10,162 bases of DNA, from contig SXJH01000233.1 in NCBI GenBank assembly GCA_005779435.1, positions 1 to 10,162 on the forward strand, given 5' to 3'. Made by a program: the position numbers and the translations under genes. Below the pieces are notes generated by a model. The model searched no databases. It worked only from the letters and a program-made list of their open reading frames with translations, and had not been told where the DNA came from. Positions 6,737 to 10,162 of this stretch are shown in pieces (within the stretch, counting starts at the first letter, position 1; every line of letters starts with the position of its first letter). This DNA is from Nitrosomonas sp. GTDB taxonomy: Bacteria; Pseudomonadota; Gammaproteobacteria; Burkholderiales; Nitrosomonadaceae.

Positions 6737-6779
6737 ACTAACGGCGATCAAGCATCACGCTATACCGAACGGCGTATTT

Positions 6780-8252
6780 ATGACCATGGAATGCACGATA
6801 GAACAGAAGGATTTTTTTGCGATTGCCGATCGTTGCTTGCTGTCGCCTTACGAAATCGATACATCCGGATTGCAGCGGGTGCTGGGGCAGATGCTGACGC
6901 ACAATATCGATTATGCGGATTTGTATTTCCAATACAGCCGCTCGGAGGGCTGGATGCTGGAAGAGGGTATCGTCAAATCCGGCAGCTTCAATATTGAGCA
7001 AGGGGTCGGCGTTCGCGCGATCAGCGGCGAAAAAACCGGATTTGCCTATTCCGACGACATCAGCATGCCCGCTTTAATGTCGGCAGCGCAGGCAACGCGT
7101 GCGATTGCCGATCAGGGCGGCAGTTTTTCGCTACAAACCGTACGGCGCAACGAAATACAACGCGGCGCGCAACTTTATTTGCCGGAAGATCCGATTGCGA
7201 GTCTTAAAGACGCGGATAAAGTTGCATTGCTTGAAAGGTTGGAACGGTACACCCGGCAACTGGATAGCCGAATTACGCAAGTGGTGGCTTCGCTTGCGGG
7301 TGAATACGAAGTGATTCTGGTGACGCGCAGCGATGGTTTGCTCGCGACGGATGTGCGTCCGCTGGTGCGATTATCCGTGCAAGTGATCGCCGAAGAAAAC
7401 GGACGCCGGGAACAAGGCGTGGCCGGCGGCGGCGGACGTTTCAGCTACGCTTATTTCACCGACGAAGTATTGCAGGATTATGCCCAAAAGGCGGTGCATC
7501 AAGCGATAGTGAATTTGGATGCGCGCCCGGCACCGGCAGGCACTATGACAGTGGTGTTGGGCAGCGGCTGGCCCGGCATTTTGTTGCATGAAGCGATCGG
7601 TCACGGTCTTGAAGGGGATTTCAACCGCAAAGGCAGTTCGGCTTTTGCAGGGCGCGTCGGCGAACGCGTAGCCGCTCCGGGCGTCACGGTTGTCGATGAC
7701 GGCACGATTCCCAAACGGCGCGGATCGTTGAATATCGACGACGAAGGCAATCCGACGCAATGTACTGTATTGATAGAAGATGGCATACTGCGAGGCTATT
7801 TGCAGGATAGCCTGAATGCGCGATTGATGGATTTGCCGGTTACCGGAAATGGCCGCCGCGAGTCGTTCGCGCATATTCCGATGCCGCGCATGACGAATAC
7901 TTATATGCTGAATGGCGATAAAGATCCGGCGGAAATTATCGCATCGGTGAAACACGGTTTATACGCCGCCAATTTTGGCGGCGGACAGGTGGATATCACC
8001 AGCGGCAAATTCGTTTTTTCCGCTGCTGAGGCCTATATGATCGAAGACGGCAAGATTACTTATCCGGTCAAAGGCGCGACGTTAATCGGCAATGGCCCCG
8101 ATGTGCTGACACGGGTTTCGATGATCGGAAACGATATGCTGCTCGATCCGGGGGTAGGAACATGCGGTAAGGAAGGACAAAGCGTGCCTGTCGGCGTAGG
8201 TCAGCCGACACTGCGTATCGATGGTTTGACGGTAGGCGGTACGGGAGTTTGA
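6780..8252 (+). CDS. tldD: metalloprotease TldD
   Basis: This 490-residue protein (E. coli TldD has 481) is recognised by YADLYFQYSRSEGWMLEEGIVK near the start and by GVGVRAISGEKTGFAYSDD soon after. The metal site is HEAIGH (H270, E271, H275), the HExxxH motif peculiar to TldD. Its third ligand Cys lies in GTCGKEGQSVPVG (C462). The partner TldE/PmbA is not in the window. Together they form a cytoplasmic complex that degrades unfolded peptides, known for maturing microcin B17 and degrading the CcdA antitoxin. I chose ATG 6780 because the open frame further upstream (to 6615) overlaps the nitrilase gene and has no TldD similarity. A second ATG at 6786 is also possible. No strong Shine-Dalgarno is present. 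The short 43-bp gap after the nitrilase gene points to one operon. Confidence 0.96.
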   Translation: MTMECTIEQKDFFAIADRCLLSPYEIDTSGLQRVLGQMLTHNIDYADLYFQYSRSEGWMLEEGIVKSGSFNIEQGVGVRAISGEKTGFAYSDDISMPALMSAAQATRAIADQGGSFSLQTVRRNEIQRGAQLYLPEDPIASLKDADKVALLERLERYTRQLDSRITQVVASLAGEYEVILVTRSDGLLATDVRPLVRLSVQVIAEENGRREQGVAGGGGRFSYAYFTDEVLQDYAQKAVHQAIVNLDARPAPAGTMTVVLGSGWPGILLHEAIGHGLEGDFNRKGSSAFAGRVGERVAAPGVTVVDDGTIPKRRGSLNIDDEGNPTQCTVLIEDGILRGYLQDSLNARLMDLPVTGNGRRESFAHIPMPRMTNTYMLNGDKDPAEIIASVKHGLYAANFGGGQVDITSGKFVFSAAEAYMIEDGKITYPVKGATLIGNGPDVLTRVSMIGNDMLLDPGVGTCGKEGQSVPVGVGQPTLRIDGLTVGGTGV

Positions 8253-8296
8253 TGTACCGTATTTTGTTTGTTTTTATAACATTTATAATCGATTGA
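8252..8296 (+). other. 14-codon isoleucine-rich mini-ORF ahead of the acetolactate synthase gene
   Basis: An ATG that overlaps the tldD stop as TGATG opens a frame reading MYRILFVFITFIID and then TGA. Four of 14 residues are Ile (ATT, ATA, ATA, ATC), with one Leu and one Val. Leader peptides rich in Ile, Leu and Val control many ilv operons by attenuation. However, the 31 bp that follow show no GC-rich terminator hairpin or T run, and the segment is simply AT-rich. Real translation is uncertain, and a candidate -10 box lies inside it. Confidence 0.2.
8284..8289 (+). promoter_or_regulatory. candidate -10 box of the acetolactate synthase operon
   Basis: This is a perfect TATAAT 38 bp before the start codon, in an AT-rich 75-bp spacer. 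The -35 is poor: TTTTGT at 16 bp or TTGTTT at 14 bp. Transcription would start near 8296. Read-through from tldD is an alternative source of transcript, since I see no terminator between them. Confidence 0.45.
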
Positions 8297-8327
8297 AGTT
8301 GAAAATTGATATTGGGATGCAAATAGC

Positions 8328-10031
8328 ATGAGTGTGGAATTGACTGGCGCTGAAATTACGATACGGTGCCTGCAGGAAGAAGGGGTGCAGTGTATTTTCG
8401 GTTATCCGGGCGGAGCCGTATTGTTTATTTATGACGAATTGTTTAAACAAGATAAAGTTCGTCATATTTTAGTGCGCCATGAGCAAGCTGCATTGCATGC
8501 CGCCGATGGGTATGCGCGTTCCAGCAATAATGTGGGTGTGGCGCTGGTAACTTCCGGCCCAGGCTTGACCAATGCAGTGACCGGTATCGCAACGGCCTAT
8601 ATGGATTCAATCCCATTGGTGATTATCAGCGGGCAGGTACCGACCAGCGCGATCGGCTTGGATGCCTTCCAGGAAGTGGATACCGTCGGCATTACGCGCC
8701 CATGCGTTAAGCATAATTTCTTGGTAAAAGACATCAAGGATCTGGCGGAAACGATCAAGAAGGCTTTTTATATTGCCTCCACAGGGCGCCCTGGACCGGT
8801 ATTGGTCGATATTCCCAAAGACATCTCGCAACAAAAAACACAATTTATTTACCCGGATAAAGTGGTTATGCGTTCCTATAATCCTGTGGTAAAGGGTCAT
8901 TCGCGGCAAATCAAAAAAGCGGCGGAACTGATACTGAGCGCCAAGCGCCCCATGATTTATGCCGGCGGCGGCGTCATTCTCAGCAATGCTGCGGCGCAAT
9001 TGACCGAATTGGCGCAAATGCTCGATTTTCCTTGCACTACGACGCTGATGGGATTGGGCGGATATCCGGCAACAGACAAGCAATCGTTGGGTATGCTGGG
9101 CATGCACGGCACGTACGAAGCCAATATGGCAATGCAGTATTGCGATGTTTTGGTTGCTGTGGGCGCTCGTTTTGACGACCGCGTGATCGGCAACCCCAAA
9201 CATTTTTCCAATGAAAATAGAAGAATTATCCATATCGATATCGATCCGTCGTCGATTTCAAAACGCGTCAAGGTCGATGTGCCTATCGTCGGCGATGTAC
9301 TGGATGTATTGAAAGAATTGATCAAAACACTCAAAACCGAGAAAACGAAGCCCGATCAACCGGCAATCAAAGATTGGTGGAAGCAAATCGATTTGTGGCG
9401 CGAGCGCGATTGCCTTAAATTCGACCGCGACAGTAAAATCATCAAACCGCAGCTGGTGATAGAGCGGTTGTACCATATCACCAAAGGGGACGCGTTTATC
9501 ACGTCGGATGTCGGGCAACACCAAATGTGGGCGGCGCAATTCTATAAATTCGACAAGCCTCGGCGCTGGATCAATTCCGGCGGTCTGGGTACGATGGGGT
9601 TCGGTATGCCTGCGGCAATGGGTGTGCAATTGGCCAATCCCAAAGGGAAAGTGGCTTGCATCACCGGGGAAGCCAGCATTCAGATGTGTATTCAAGAGCT
9701 ATCGACCTGTAAGCAATATAAATTGCCATTAAAGATCGTGAACCTGAATAATCGTTACATGGGCATGGTAAGACAATGGCAGGAATTCTTTCATGGCAAT
9801 CGCTACGCGGAATCGTATATGGATGCGCTGCCGGATTTTGTCAAGCTGGCCGAGAGCTATGGCCATGTCGGCATGAAGATAGAGCGGCCCGAGGATATCG
9901 ATGACGCCTTAAAGGAGGCGTTCAAATTGAAGGACCGGTTGGTATTCATGGACTTTATCACGGATCAAACGGAAAATGTGTTCCCAATGGTTCCCGGCGG
10001 TAAAGGGCTGTCAGAAATGATTCTGGTGTAA
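8328..10031 (+). CDS. ilvB: acetolactate synthase (acetohydroxyacid synthase) catalytic large subunit
   Basis: This 567-residue protein is of usual length. It condenses two pyruvates, or pyruvate with 2-oxobutyrate, in the first common step of valine, leucine and isoleucine synthesis, using thiamine diphosphate, Mg2+ and FAD. The N-terminal domain has GYPGGAVLFIYDEL and the catalytic Glu in RHEQAALHAADGYAR (E52), then TSGPGLTNAVTGIATAY. The middle domain (~190-330) contains GGGVILS and GARFDDRVIG. The C-terminal domain has GGLGTMGFGMPAAMG and NNRYMGMVRQWQ. The Mg2+-binding motif, normally GDG, reads GEA at 447-449, followed by the paired Asn N474-N475. A purine-rich GGGA lies 10 bp before the ATG. 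The regulatory subunit gene starts 6 bp after the stop, so the pair is an operon. The paralogue assignment (ilvB, ilvI or ilvG) cannot be settled by sequence reading; betaproteobacterial annotations vary. Confidence 0.96.
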   Translation: MSVELTGAEITIRCLQEEGVQCIFGYPGGAVLFIYDELFKQDKVRHILVRHEQAALHAADGYARSSNNVGVALVTSGPGLTNAVTGIATAYMDSIPLVIISGQVPTSAIGLDAFQEVDTVGITRPCVKHNFLVKDIKDLAETIKKAFYIASTGRPGPVLVDIPKDISQQKTQFIYPDKVVMRSYNPVVKGHSRQIKKAAELILSAKRPMIYAGGGVILSNAAAQLTELAQMLDFPCTTTLMGLGGYPATDKQSLGMLGMHGTYEANMAMQYCDVLVAVGARFDDRVIGNPKHFSNENRRIIHIDIDPSSISKRVKVDVPIVGDVLDVLKELIKTLKTEKTKPDQPAIKDWWKQIDLWRERDCLKFDRDSKIIKPQLVIERLYHITKGDAFITSDVGQHQMWAAQFYKFDKPRRWINSGGLGTMGFGMPAAMGVQLANPKGKVACITGEASIQMCIQELSTCKQYKLPLKIVNLNNRYMGMVRQWQEFFHGNRYAESYMDALPDFVKLAESYGHVGMKIERPEDIDDALKEAFKLKDRLVFMDFITDQTENVFPMVPGGKGLSEMILV

Positions 10032-10037
10032 AAGCAA

Positions 10038-10162
10038 ATGCGACATATTATTTCTTTATTGATGGAAAACGAGGCGGGTGCCTTATCTCGTGTTGCCGGT
10101 TTATTTTCGGCGCGTGGCTATAACATCGAATCGCTATCGGTTGCGCCGACGGAAGATCCGAC
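10038..10162 (+). CDS. ilvH: acetolactate synthase regulatory small subunit (C-terminus cut by window edge)
   Basis: Forty-one codons are visible from ATG 10038, reading MRHIISLLMENEAGALSRVAGLF and then ARGYNIESLSVAPTEDP. This is the start of the N-terminal ACT domain of the AHAS small subunit. ENEAGALSRVAGLF is the beta-alpha turn that binds valine in feedback inhibition, and GYNIESLSV is the next strand. The protein raises the activity of the large subunit and gives valine sensitivity. It follows the large-subunit stop by 6 bp and so is cotranscribed and probably translationally coupled. No distinct Shine-Dalgarno is seen. The rest lies beyond the right edge. Confidence 0.95.
   Translation, partial: MRHIISLLMENEAGALSRVAGLFSARGYNIESLSVAPTEDP

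Noticed and set aside
6615..6779. Upstream extension of tldD overlapping the nitrilase gene
   Set aside because: The 55 extra codons are an out-of-frame reading of the nitrilase C-terminus with no TldD similarity. The resulting length would exceed the family.
8297..8327. Classic transcription attenuator before the acetolactate synthase gene
   Set aside because: Only a weak AU stem with one G-U pair can be drawn (8288-8294 with 8304-8310). There is no GC-rich terminator stem or U tract.
1..10162. CRISPR array, tRNA or rRNA gene, insertion sequence, prophage or a new defence system
   Set aside because: I saw no spaced direct repeats, no cloverleaf or rRNA sequence, no transposase and no phage genes. 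Apart from the toxin-antitoxin pair, the genes are recognisable housekeeping or pilus functions.

Overview
The window looks like chromosomal DNA of a betaproteobacterium, most probably a Nitrosomonas-type ammonia oxidiser. Base composition is moderate (roughly half GC by eye). The gene order glnE / nitrilase / tldD and the style of the acetolactate synthase also fit that group. This placement is by recognition, not by a database search.

Layout, left to right. (1) Positions 1-1491, minus strand: an exported M48 zinc metalloprotease with a C-terminal TPR region (BepA/YfgC type), cut by the left edge just before its expected C-terminus. (2) Positions 1583-2116, minus strand: a type II toxin-antitoxin operon of the DinJ/YafQ type. 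The antitoxin is intact, but the toxin is split by a one-base insertion in a run of four C. An imperfect palindrome overlapping the putative -10 is a good candidate operator. (3) Positions 2165-2356: a gene-free stretch with a strong inverted repeat plus T tract (terminator) and a GTTGGGCT/AGCCCAAC hairpin that resembles a dispersed REP-like repeat. (4) Positions 2357-2776, minus strand: a type IV pilin, preceded by a near-consensus sigma-54 promoter. (5) Positions 2890-5697, minus strand: glnE, the bifunctional adenylyltransferase/adenylyl-remover of glutamine synthetase. (6) A divergent spacer of 175 bp, then on the plus strand a nitrilase-family amidase (5873-6736) and tldD (6780-8252), closely spaced and probably one operon. 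(7) On the plus strand, the acetolactate synthase large subunit (8328-10031) and, 6 bp later, the start of its small subunit, cut by the right edge.

Functional themes are nitrogen control (glnE), peptide or metabolite clean-up (nitrilase, TldD), branched-chain amino acid synthesis (AHAS), envelope protein quality control (BepA-like) and surface structures (pilin). Most of the window is ordinary housekeeping sequence. I did not find a convincing undescribed system. The items most worth a second look are the frameshifted YafQ-like toxin with all catalytic residues still encoded, the sigma-54 promoter of the lone pilin gene next to glnE, and a 14-codon isoleucine-rich mini-ORF between tldD and the AHAS genes.
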